Of a stretch of 5,305 bases of DNA, positions 1-5,305 are shown one piece after another. The first letter of the stretch is position 1. The number at the start of each line of letters is the position of its first letter. The stretch comes from an uncultured Prevotella sp. (lineage in GTDB: Bacteria > Bacteroidota > Bacteroidia > Bacteroidales > Bacteroidaceae), in contig CAJKDU010000072.1 in the NCBI GenBank assembly GCA_905198745.1, forward strand, positions 1 through 5,305. Reading direction: 5' to 3'. The translations under genes and the position numbers were made by a program. The notes under the pieces were generated by a model. That model searched no databases and was not told where the DNA came from. It saw nothing but the letters and a program-made list of their open reading frames with translations.

Positions 1-55
1 CTATTTTTGAGAAACTGTTATTTTACGCACTTTTTCTAAGGGTGGGAAACTTCAG
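1..55 (+). repeat. 55-bp terminal repeat, left copy (probable end of an insertion element)
   Basis: This segment reappears in inverted orientation at the right edge, matching at 52 of 55 positions (differences at 1, 31 and 32). The match stops at about position 55-56, which marks the element/flank boundary, so the element would lie to the left and end in ...GAAACTTCAG. Bases 29-45 form a 7-bp stem with a TCT loop; in this copy two pairs are G-U in RNA, whereas the right copy has full Watson-Crick pairing. TATTTTTG at 2-9 matches the TAnnTTTG promoter box and would read into the window, but any upstream box would lie outside. Assignment to an IS end is an inference; I cannot name the family. 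Confidence 0.6.
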
Positions 56-78
56 TGATAATTCCATGGGATATTTGA

Positions 79-110
79 CATAAATCAAAATTCTATGCTC
101 AAAAATCAAA
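79..110 (+). promoter_or_regulatory. Candidate AraC-family (RhaR-like) operator: direct repeat with 21-bp period
   Basis: CATAAATCAAA (79-89) and CAAAAATCAAA (100-110) match at 10 of 11 positions and are exactly 21 bp apart, two helical turns. The second half-site ends 6 bp before the upstream promoter box. Paired direct half-sites at 21 bp beside the promoter are typical of AraC-family activators such as AraC, and rhamnose genes of Bacteroides thetaiotaomicron are known to be controlled by an AraC-type RhaR. The region is AT-rich, so a chance repeat is possible. No regulator gene lies in the window. Confidence 0.4.
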
Positions 111-116
111 TAATCC

Positions 117-148
117 GTTGCGTTATTATCCCCTTTATGCTATCTTTG
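117..148 (+). promoter_or_regulatory. Bacteroidetes-type promoter of the rhamnose genes
   Basis: TATCTTTG (141-148) fits the Bacteroidetes -7 box TAnnTTTG and continues with GCA, as good promoters of this phylum often do. GTTG (117-120) lies 20 bp upstream as the -33 box (consensus TTTG). Transcription should begin a few bases after 148, leaving a leader of roughly 25 nt before the rhaB ATG at 181. The promoter lies inside the in-frame upstream extension of rhaB, which argues against any start before 181. Confidence 0.75.
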
Positions 149-180
149 CAGCAAATAAATCGAATCTTTTAAAGCCAATC

Positions 181-1668
181 ATGGAAATCAATAACAACAC
201 CAAGTATTATTTCGCCGTGGACTTGGGCGCCACCAGCGGTCGTACCATCCTCGGTTCGCTCAACGACGGCAAGTTTGAACTGGAAGAGATTACCCGTTTC
301 GACAACAACCTCATCGAAACCGGTGGTCATTTCTATTGGGACATCTATGCCCTCTACAATGAAATCATCAAGGGACTGAAGACTGTGGCACAACGTGGCA
401 TCCAGATTAGTTCCATCGGTATCGACACATGGGGTGTAGACTTTGTGTGCATCGGTGAAGACGGAGCCATACTGCGCAACCCACTTGCCTACCGCGACCC
501 TCACACCTTCGGAGCCATGGAAGACTACTTCCAGCAGAAGGTGAGCAAGGAAGAGGTGTACAACATCACTGGTATCCAGTTCATGAACTTCAACTCCATC
601 TTCCAGCTCTACGCCATGCGTCGTGCAGACAATTCTGCACTGAAGAATGCAAGCAAGATACTCTTCGTTCCCGACTGCTTGAGCTACATGCTCACCGGCA
701 ACGAGGTTTGCGAATATACCATTGCCTCCACCAGCCAATTGCTCGACCCACGCACCAAACAGCTTGACGAGAAGCTCCTCGCCAGTCTCGGTCTGAGCCG
801 CAGCAAGTTCGGCAGAATGGTGAACCCGGGCGAAATGATTGGCACACTCACTGCTGAAGTGCAGAAGATGACCGGTCTTGGACCTGTGCCCGTCATTGCC
901 GTGGCTGGCCACGACACTGGCAGTGCCGTAGCGGCAGTACCTGCCAAGGACGAGAAGTTTGCCTATCTGAGTTCCGGCACATGGAGCCTGATGGGTATCG
1001 AGACTAAGGATGCCATCATCAACAAGGTGAGCTACGACCGCAACTTTACAAACGAAGGCGGTATCGACGGCACCACCCGTTTTCTGAAGAACATTTGCGG
1101 CATGTGGCTCTATGAGCGTTGCCGTCAAGAATGGCCGGAAGTAAAAGGCATGTCACATCCGCAGTTGCAGGGCGAGGCCATGGAGTGCGAGCCCTTCAAG
1201 TGCCTCATCAATCCCGACGACCAGATGTTTGCCAACCCCTCTTCCATGGTAGAAGCCATACAGACCTATTGCAAGAATCACGGAGAGCCTGTACCACAGG
1301 GACACGCAGAAATTTGCCGTTGCATCTTCGACAGTTTGGCACTGCGCTATCGTGAGGTATTCTCCTATCTGCAGGAAATGGCAGAATTCCCCATCGAAGT
1401 GCTCCACATCATCGGCGGCGGCTCAAAGAATGTCTACCTTGACCAGTTCACAGCCAACTCGCTCGGTGTGAAGGTGCTCGCCGGTCCGCAGGAAGGTACC
1501 GCCATCGGCAACATCATGCTCCAAGCCAAAGCTTCGGGCGACGTGACCGACATTTGGGACATGCGCCGTATCATTGCCGCCAGCATCGAACTGCAGGAGT
1601 TTGAGCCACAAGACAAGTCGGCTTGGGATGCCGCTTACAAGAAATATCTCAGCATAACAGAAAAATAA
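181..1668 (+). CDS. rhaB: Rhamnulokinase (L-rhamnulose kinase), FGGY family
   Basis: Transfers phosphate from ATP to L-rhamnulose, giving L-rhamnulose 1-phosphate, the second cytosolic step of L-rhamnose breakdown (EC 2.7.1.5). The 495-residue protein has both FGGY-kinase halves. The N-terminal phosphate-binding motif DLGATSGR is at 14-21, IDTWGVDF at 81-88 and YRD at 104-106. GHDTGSAV at 243-250 contains the likely catalytic base D245, and SGTWS is at 265-269. The C-terminal ATP-binding elements are GGGSKN (412-417) and PQEGTAIGN (436-444). Its length is close to that of E. coli RhaB (about 489 aa). The ATG at 181 is chosen because the family N-terminus begins just before DLGATSGR and the promoter lies upstream of it; there is no clear Shine-Dalgarno site, as is usual in this phylum. 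It is first in the operon, 20 bp before rhaA. The name rhaK is used for this gene in Bacteroides. Not truncated. Confidence 0.95.
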   Translation: MEINNNTKYYFAVDLGATSGRTILGSLNDGKFELEEITRFDNNLIETGGHFYWDIYALYNEIIKGLKTVAQRGIQISSIGIDTWGVDFVCIGEDGAILRNPLAYRDPHTFGAMEDYFQQKVSKEEVYNITGIQFMNFNSIFQLYAMRRADNSALKNASKILFVPDCLSYMLTGNEVCEYTIASTSQLLDPRTKQLDEKLLASLGLSRSKFGRMVNPGEMIGTLTAEVQKMTGLGPVPVIAVAGHDTGSAVAAVPAKDEKFAYLSSGTWSLMGIETKDAIINKVSYDRNFTNEGGIDGTTRFLKNICGMWLYERCRQEWPEVKGMSHPQLQGEAMECEPFKCLINPDDQMFANPSSMVEAIQTYCKNHGEPVPQGHAEICRCIFDSLALRYREVFSYLQEMAEFPIEVLHIIGGGSKNVYLDQFTANSLGVKVLAGPQEGTAIGNIMLQAKASGDVTDIWDMRRIIAASIELQEFEPQDKSAWDAAYKKYLSITEK

Positions 1669-1688
1669 ACCATAAAACCAGAATAACA

Positions 1689-2942
1689 ATGAATGCAGAA
1701 CAGATTAAAAAGAATTATGAAGTAGCAAAGGAGCGCTATGCCGCTCTGGGTGTTGATACAGACAAGGCTATCGAGTTGCTGGAGAAGACTCCTATCTCTC
1801 TCCACTGCTGGCAGGCCGACGACGTAGTAGGTTTCGAGCGCAACGTGGCAGCTTCCGGTGGTATCCAAACCACAGGTAACTATCCTGGCAAGGCCCGCAA
1901 CATCGACGAACTGCGTCAGGACATCGAGAAAGTAAAGTCCATGCTCGCCGGTACATTCCGTCTGAACCTGCACGAGACCTACGGAGAATTCGGCGGCAAG
2001 TTCGTTGACCGCGACCAGGTAGGCGTTGAGCACTTCCAGGGCTGGATGCAGTGGGGCAAGGAGCACGACATGAAGCTCGACTTCAACTCCACCTCTTTCT
2101 CTCACCCCAAGAGTGGCAACCTCACCCTTTCCAACCCTGACAAGGAAATCCGCGACTTCTGGATTGAGCACACCAAGCGTTGCCGCCGCATCGCCGATGC
2201 CATGGGTAAGTATCAGGGCGACCCCTGTATCATGAACATCTGGGTACACGACGGTAGCAAAGACCTCACTGTTGAAAAGGCACGCTATCGCCAGATTCTG
2301 AAAGAGAGCCTCGATGAGATTCTCGCAGAGAAGTTGCCCGACATGAAGTCTTGCCTTGAAGCCAAGCTCTTCGGTATCGGTCTCGAGGCTTACACCGTGG
2401 GTTCCAACTACTTCTATACAGGCTATTGCGCCAAGAACGATGTTATCTACACACTCGACACTGGCCACTACGAGCCAACAGAGAACGTGTCAGACGCTGT
2501 TTCAGCACTCTTGCTCTACGTTCCCGAACTGATGCTCCACGTTTCTCGTCCAATGCATTGGGATTCTGACCACGTGACATTGTTCGACGACAACACACGC
2601 AACCTCTTCTCTGAACTGGTTCGCGCCAATGCCCTCAACCGTGCCCACATCGGTCTCGACTACTTCGACGCTTCCATCAACCGTATCGGTGCATACATCA
2701 TCGGTGTTCGTGCTGCCCAGAAGTCTCTGCTCCAGGCATTCCTCGAGCCACTCCAGACTCTGCGCAAGTATGAGGACGAAGGCAAGTACTTCGAGCGTCT
2801 GGCTCTCCTCGAGGAAGAGAAGACTCTGCCAATGGGTGCCGTTTACGACTACTTCAACCTGAAGAACAACGTGCCTGTAGCTGAAAGCTATCTCGCTGAC
2901 GTTGAGAAGTATGAGGCTGACGTTCTTTCCAAGAGAAACTAA
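1689..2942 (+). CDS. rhaA: L-rhamnose isomerase
   Basis: Interconverts L-rhamnose and L-rhamnulose, the first step after uptake (EC 5.3.1.14), in the cytosol and with divalent metal (Mn2+). The protein is 417 aa against about 419 in E. coli and aligns with the (beta/alpha)8-barrel family throughout. The metal ligands known from the E. coli enzyme are all present with a constant offset of ten residues: E224, D257, H284 and D324 for one site, H260, D292 and D294 for the other. They lie in EAKLFGIGLE, TLDTGH, LHVSRPMHWDSDH and GLDYFDASINR. The ATG at 1689 is used because the protein then starts like the family; an upstream in-frame start would overlap the end of rhaB. It is 20 bp after rhaB with no hairpin between them, so the two are co-transcribed. 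A strong terminator follows 30 bp after the stop. The name rhaI is used in Bacteroides. Confidence 0.96.
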   Translation: MNAEQIKKNYEVAKERYAALGVDTDKAIELLEKTPISLHCWQADDVVGFERNVAASGGIQTTGNYPGKARNIDELRQDIEKVKSMLAGTFRLNLHETYGEFGGKFVDRDQVGVEHFQGWMQWGKEHDMKLDFNSTSFSHPKSGNLTLSNPDKEIRDFWIEHTKRCRRIADAMGKYQGDPCIMNIWVHDGSKDLTVEKARYRQILKESLDEILAEKLPDMKSCLEAKLFGIGLEAYTVGSNYFYTGYCAKNDVIYTLDTGHYEPTENVSDAVSALLLYVPELMLHVSRPMHWDSDHVTLFDDNTRNLFSELVRANALNRAHIGLDYFDASINRIGAYIIGVRAAQKSLLQAFLEPLQTLRKYEDEGKYFERLALLEEEKTLPMGAVYDYFNLKNNVPVAESYLADVEKYEADVLSKRN

Positions 2943-2971
2943 TCGTCAAGAACTGAATTTATAAAAAACAC

Positions 2972-3014
2972 AAGGTCGGAGACCTCAGAGTACTCTGAGA
3001 TTTCCGGCCTTTTT
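2972..3014 (+). terminator. Intrinsic terminator between rhaA and rhaT
   Basis: A 9-bp outer stem (AAGGTCGGA 2972-2980 with TCCGGCCTT 3003-3011, one G-U pair) encloses a second stem of 6 bp (CTCAGA 2984-2989 with TCTGAG 2994-2999, loop GTAC). A run of five T follows at 3010-3014. The rhaT ATG lies only 12 nt beyond the T run and no TAnnTTTG box lies between rhaA and rhaT. The terminator is therefore probably leaky or regulated, and would lower transporter mRNA relative to the enzymes. Confidence 0.85.
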
Positions 3015-3026
3015 CATTAAACAATC

Positions 3027-4061
3027 ATGGAAATATTACTAGGATTACTCATCATCGCCATTGGCGCATTCTGTCAGTCAAGCTGCTATGTGCCTATCAA
3101 TAAAATCAAGGACTGGAGTTGGGAAAGCTACTGGGTGGTACAGGGCTTTTTCGCTTGGCTCATCCTTCCCTTCCTCGGCGCACTGCTTGCCGTACCGGCA
3201 GGCCACACACTTTGCGAACTGTTTACCGCCAGCAACCCGTTCAACATCTGCATGACCATTCTCTTCGGAGTGCTGTGGGGTGTAGGAGGTCTCACCTTCG
3301 GTCTGTCCATGCGCTATCTTGGCGTGGCTCTGGGCCAGTCAATCGCCCTGGGCACCTGTGCCGGCCTGGGCACCATCATGGGTCCCGTGCTGCTCAACAT
3401 TTTCTTCCCAGAGATGAATGCCCTGAATTCGCTCACCTTCTCGGTTATCCTCGGCGTAGTAGTTACGCTTGTCGGCATCGCCATTATCGGTGTGGCTGGC
3501 TCCATGAAGTCGGCATCGCTGTCGGAAGAAGAGAAGAAGGCTGCCGTGAAAGACTTCAACTTCCCCAAAGGTCTTGCCATCGCCCTCCTTGCAGGTTTCA
3601 TGAGCGGATGTTTCAATGTAGGTCTTGAGTTTGGCAAAGACATCAACTTCGGCGATCTCACACCCGACATGTACAAGACACTGCCCGCCACCTTCCTCGT
3701 GACGCTCGGCGGATTCGTCACCAATGCCATCTACTGTTTCTTCCAGAACAGCAAGAACCACACTTGGGGCGACTACAAGAAAGGCAACGTGTGGGGCAAC
3801 AACCTCCTTTTCTGCGCCCTTGCAGGTGCCTTGTGGTACAGCCAGTTCTTTGGCCTGTCACTCGGCAAAGGCTTCCTCACAGAGTCGCCCACACTGATGA
3901 CCCTGTCGTTCTGCATCCTCATGGCACTCAACGTGGTGTTCTCCAATGTATGGGGCATTATCCTGAAGGAATGGAAGGGATGTTCTTCCAAGACCATTGC
4001 CGTGCTCATCCTTGGCATCATTGTCCTGGTTGTTTCCTGTTTCCTGCCACAATTGGTATGA
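3027..4061 (+). CDS. rhaT: L-rhamnose/proton symporter
   Basis: Inner-membrane transporter that imports L-rhamnose with a proton (RhaT family of the drug/metabolite transporter superfamily). The protein has 344 residues, the same as E. coli RhaT. It shows about ten hydrophobic segments, near residues 1-19, 36-56, 71-92, 97-123, 133-158, 181-199, 216-239, 256-277, 288-310 and 322-342, separated by a charged loop at 160-180. Family signatures are visible: W-S-W-E after the first segment (30-33), GLSMRYLG (92-99), LWYSQFF (269-275) and ILKEW (322-326). The ATG at 3027 gives the expected N-terminus directly at the first membrane segment. It follows the rhaA terminator by 12 nt with no promoter of its own visible, so it depends on read-through from the rhaB promoter. 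The Bacteroides name for this permease is rhaP. Intact. Confidence 0.94.
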   Translation: MEILLGLLIIAIGAFCQSSCYVPINKIKDWSWESYWVVQGFFAWLILPFLGALLAVPAGHTLCELFTASNPFNICMTILFGVLWGVGGLTFGLSMRYLGVALGQSIALGTCAGLGTIMGPVLLNIFFPEMNALNSLTFSVILGVVVTLVGIAIIGVAGSMKSASLSEEEKKAAVKDFNFPKGLAIALLAGFMSGCFNVGLEFGKDINFGDLTPDMYKTLPATFLVTLGGFVTNAIYCFFQNSKNHTWGDYKKGNVWGNNLLFCALAGALWYSQFFGLSLGKGFLTESPTLMTLSFCILMALNVVFSNVWGIILKEWKGCSSKTIAVLILGIIVLVVSCFLPQLV

Positions 4062-4089
4062 CACGTAACTAAAGACATACAACAAGCAT

Positions 4090-4130
4090 ACGCCATGGAA
4101 CAAGAACGGCTCTTTTCCATGGCGTTTTTT
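4090..4130 (+). terminator. Intrinsic terminator between rhaT and ogt
   Basis: ACGCCATGGAA (4090-4100) pairs perfectly with TTCCATGGCGT (4115-4125) over 11 bp. The stem continues inward with AAGA/TCTT after a one-base bulge, closing on an ACGGC loop, and six T follow at 4125-4130. The ogt ATG lies 11 nt after the T run. It closes the rhamnose transcript, and ogt lies directly behind it. Confidence 0.88.
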
Positions 4131-4141
4131 CATTTCACCTT

Positions 4142-4690
4142 ATGCAACCAATCATTCATACCTCCATCTATGCATCCCCCTGTGGCGACTTGATACTGGG
4201 CGATTACCAGGGAAACCTGTGTCTGTGCGACTGGACCAACACCAAACACAGACAACACACAGACCATAAAATCCAACAAGAATTGAATGCTGTTTACCAA
4301 GAAGGCACAACAGACCTTATCAAGAAGACGCACAAAGAACTGGATGAATACTTCGCAGGCGTTCGCACCGAATTCGACCTTCCCCTATGGATGACCGGCA
4401 CCACATTCCAGCAGCGTGTGTGGCAGTCACTCCAACAAATACCCTATGGCAGCACCATCTCCTACCGAGAACAGGCGCAGAGATTAGGCAATCCACTTGC
4501 CGTGAGAGCAGTGGCATCCGCCAACGGCAGAAATCCCATCTGCATCATTGTGCCTTGCCACCGCGTGATAGGCAGCAATCGGCAACTCACAGGATTTGCC
4601 GGAGGCATTGAAGCCAAACGGTTTCTGCTGGAACTGGAACAAAAACATTCCCCACAAAATTCTATTCTGTTCAAGGGTTACTCTTTATGA
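4142..4690 (+). CDS. ogt: Methylated-DNA--protein-cysteine S-methyltransferase (O6-alkylguanine-DNA alkyltransferase)
   Basis: Suicide DNA-repair protein: it moves the alkyl group from O6-methylguanine (and O4-methylthymine) to its own cysteine (EC 2.1.1.63). The protein has 182 aa, close to E. coli Ogt (171 aa). The N-terminal domain starts with YASPCGDLILG; the C-terminal domain runs from about residue 86. The active site PCHRV has C139 as nucleophile. Aligned from this cysteine, the residues known from human AGT are all present: Y108, the arginine finger R122, N131 and E166. The lone Ogt type is indicated by the absence of an AraC-like Ada domain. The ATG at 4142 fits the family start. It stands just after the rhaT terminator, with no TAnnTTTG promoter in the gap, so low-level read-through or an unrecognised promoter must express it. 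There is no functional link to rhamnose; the adjacency is probably incidental. The symbol ogt is by family; some genomes call it ada or adaB. Confidence 0.93.
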   Translation: MQPIIHTSIYASPCGDLILGDYQGNLCLCDWTNTKHRQHTDHKIQQELNAVYQEGTTDLIKKTHKELDEYFAGVRTEFDLPLWMTGTTFQQRVWQSLQQIPYGSTISYREQAQRLGNPLAVRAVASANGRNPICIIVPCHRVIGSNRQLTGFAGGIEAKRFLLELEQKHSPQNSILFKGYSL

Positions 4691-4697
4691 GAATGCA

Positions 4698-4725
4698 GGC
4701 ACACGGAACGGCGGTTTCGTGTGCC
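4698..4725 (+). terminator. Hairpin after ogt, probable terminator
   Basis: GGCACACGGAAC (4698-4709) pairs with GTTTCGTGTGCC (4714-4725), 12 bp with one G-U pair and a GGCG loop. It starts 7 bp after the ogt stop. The bases after it (ATATCTATTT) are only moderately T-rich, so termination may be less efficient than at the two upstream terminators. Confidence 0.65.
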
Positions 4726-4772
4726 ATATCTATTTGCATACATAGAGCGCACACATAAACATTTTCTTCAGT

Positions 4773-4863
4773 AAACATCTATCACCTGTGGGTGACCATC
4801 AAGAATATAACAAGCTACACATTGCCCCTTACAATAATTCCGTGAAAAACATCTATCCCTGTG
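4773..4863 (+). repeat. Imperfect direct repeat pair
   Basis: AAACATCTATCACCTGTG at 4773-4790 recurs as AAACATCTATCCCTGTG at 4847-4863. The two differ only by one inserted A and start 74 bp apart. The first copy forms a small TCACC-TGTG-GGTGA hairpin, while the second has lost the pairing. No function is known to me; the pair may be a remnant of a local duplication or of small repeats. Confidence 0.55.
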
Positions 4864-4982
4864 ACAGTACCACGGGAAACGGATTGGCAATTGAAATTAT
4901 GGCTCTTTCGGGATTGGGAAAGACATCCTATATTATAGCTCAGCTGCAAAAGTCCGTGGTTTGAAATAATAGTATATGCCTG

Positions 4983-5013
4983 TTTGTTCTAATCGCAAGA
5001 TGCATTACCTTTG
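4983..5013 (+). promoter_or_regulatory. Bacteroidetes-type promoter of the IS ORF
   Basis: TTTG (4983-4986) and TACCTTTG (5006-5013) match both consensus boxes exactly, with 19 bp between them, and the second is followed by CA. The ATG of the downstream ORF starts only 4 bases after the box, so transcription would begin at or next to the start codon. The mRNA would then be leaderless or nearly so. Confidence 0.7.
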
Positions 5014-5017
5014 CACC

Positions 5018-5254
5018 ATGAGCAAGCAAACAGCATTTGACTATAAGGTTCTGGCAAGTTACCTTCTTCCTAAAGGCATACTTGAGTTCTTTGACGTGAC
5101 AGGCGTTAATGAAGACCACACGGGCATTATTGAGGAGACAGACGATAAACGAGTCCTTCTTCACATCTACCTTGACGAGAAAGACACGCGAGAGGAGGAG
5201 TGGCATGAGCTCAAGCCTAATGGCTTCACGGAAAGCCGCCAGATTAATGACTGA
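5018..5254 (+). pseudogene. Truncated N-terminal ORF of an ISAon1-type transposase
   Basis: The 78-residue product resembles the small first protein encoded by ISAon1-type insertion sequences of Bacteroidetes. Shared features are the opening LLPKGILEFFDV (16-27), the HIYLDEK stretch (49-55), and KPNGFTESRQIND (66-78). In family members as I recall them this last motif continues into DFP(I/V)R and a basic segment ending in RRRW, then about 20-30 more residues, followed by a second ORF with the DDE catalytic domain. Here the reading frame runs into the 55-bp repeat: the last codon and the TGA stop are formed at the junction (5250/5251). The basic segment and the catalytic ORF are absent, so no transposase activity is expected. 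The ATG at 5018 is preferred over the in-frame one at 4976 because the promoter box lies between them. The family assignment rests on memory of motifs, not on a search. Confidence 0.7.
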
Positions 5255-5305
5255 AGTTTCCCACCCTTAGAAAGGGTGCGTAAAATAACAGTTTCTCAAA
5301 AATAA
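5251..5305 (-). repeat. 55-bp terminal repeat, right copy (inverted relative to the left copy)
   Basis: Reverse complement of 1-55 with three differences. It begins at 5251 with CTGAAGTTTCCCACCC, inside the transposase-like ORF, which it stops. CACCCTT (5263-5269) and AAGGGTG (5273-5279) form a perfect 7-bp stem with an AGA loop. The element it belongs to would extend to the right, beyond the window. On the minus strand TATTTTTG at 5304-5297 fits a -7 promoter box pointing into the window. The identity of the element is unknown to me. Confidence 0.6.

Larger units (their letters stand above)
4726..5017. other. Gene-free region between ogt and the IS fragment
   Basis: Together with the ogt hairpin this makes 327 bp without a gene. 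I find no supported ORF on either strand, no tRNA and no recognisable riboswitch. It contains the degenerate direct repeat described separately, a small TCACC/GGTGA hairpin at 4782-4795, a near-palindrome CTATATTATAG around 4927-4937, and the promoter at 4983-5013. The left end of the IS whose first ORF starts at 5018 should lie in this region, but its terminal repeat cannot be recognised because its other end is missing. Confidence 0.5.

Noticed and set aside
118..180. In-frame extension of rhaB upstream of 181
   Set aside because: It would include the -7 promoter box at 141-148, and the family N-terminus fits the ATG at 181.
169..1128. A 319-codon open frame on the minus strand opposite rhaB, and a 277-codon one opposite rhaA (1635-2468)
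   Set aside because: They lie wholly or largely within well-supported genes, show no recognisable domain, and their composition follows from the codon bias of the sense genes.
1623..1688. In-frame extension of rhaA upstream of 1689
   Set aside because: It overlaps the coding end of rhaB and adds residues not found in rhamnose isomerases.
3119..3628. Open frames in other registers inside rhaT (for example 3119-3628 plus, 3314-3730 minus)
   Set aside because: Shadows of the transporter gene; no start context, domain or separate promoter supports them.
4782..4870. Possible CRISPR array or riboswitch in the gap after ogt
   Set aside because: Only two imperfect repeat copies of 17-18 bp are present, without regular spacers, cas genes or a recognisable aptamer, and no suitable gene follows.
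4976..5017. Earlier start for the IS ORF at 4976
   Set aside because: A consensus promoter lies between this ATG and 5018, and the added residues do not look like the family.

Overview
The window looks like chromosomal DNA from a Bacteroidales bacterium, most likely Prevotella or a relative. The evidence is the two promoters of Bacteroidetes type (TAnnTTTG with an upstream TTG/TTTG about 20 bp away), start codons without clear Shine-Dalgarno sequences, protein sequences of Bacteroidetes flavour, and a fragment of a transposase of the ISAon1 type that is common in this phylum. The genus is an inference; no marker gene is present.

Layout from left to right: a 55-bp repeat at the very edge (1-55); a short control region with a candidate AraC-type operator and a clear promoter (79-148); rhaB (181-1668), rhaA (1689-2942), a strong hairpin terminator, rhaT (3027-4061), a second terminator, ogt (4142-4690), a third hairpin; a 327-bp gene-free stretch (4691-5017) with a degenerate direct repeat; a promoter and the first 78 codons of an IS ORF (5018-5254); and finally an inverted copy of the 55-bp repeat at the other edge (5251-5305). 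All genes are on the plus strand.

The core is an L-rhamnose uptake and entry module. RhaT brings rhamnose in, RhaA isomerises it to L-rhamnulose and RhaB phosphorylates that to L-rhamnulose 1-phosphate. The aldolase (rhaD), the lactaldehyde reductase and the RhaR-type regulator needed to complete and control the pathway are not in the window. The DNA repair gene ogt sits where pathway genes could be expected. Terminators stand 11-12 nt before the start codons of both rhaT and ogt, so expression probably steps down along the cluster by read-through.

I see no convincing new biological system. The most unusual signal is the pair of inverted 55-bp repeats that exactly bound the window. They could mark a mobile or invertible rhamnose unit. 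However, equal length at both edges and the interruption of an IS ORF by the right copy fit more simply with two insertions of one multicopy element, or with a draft contig that ended at such an element.
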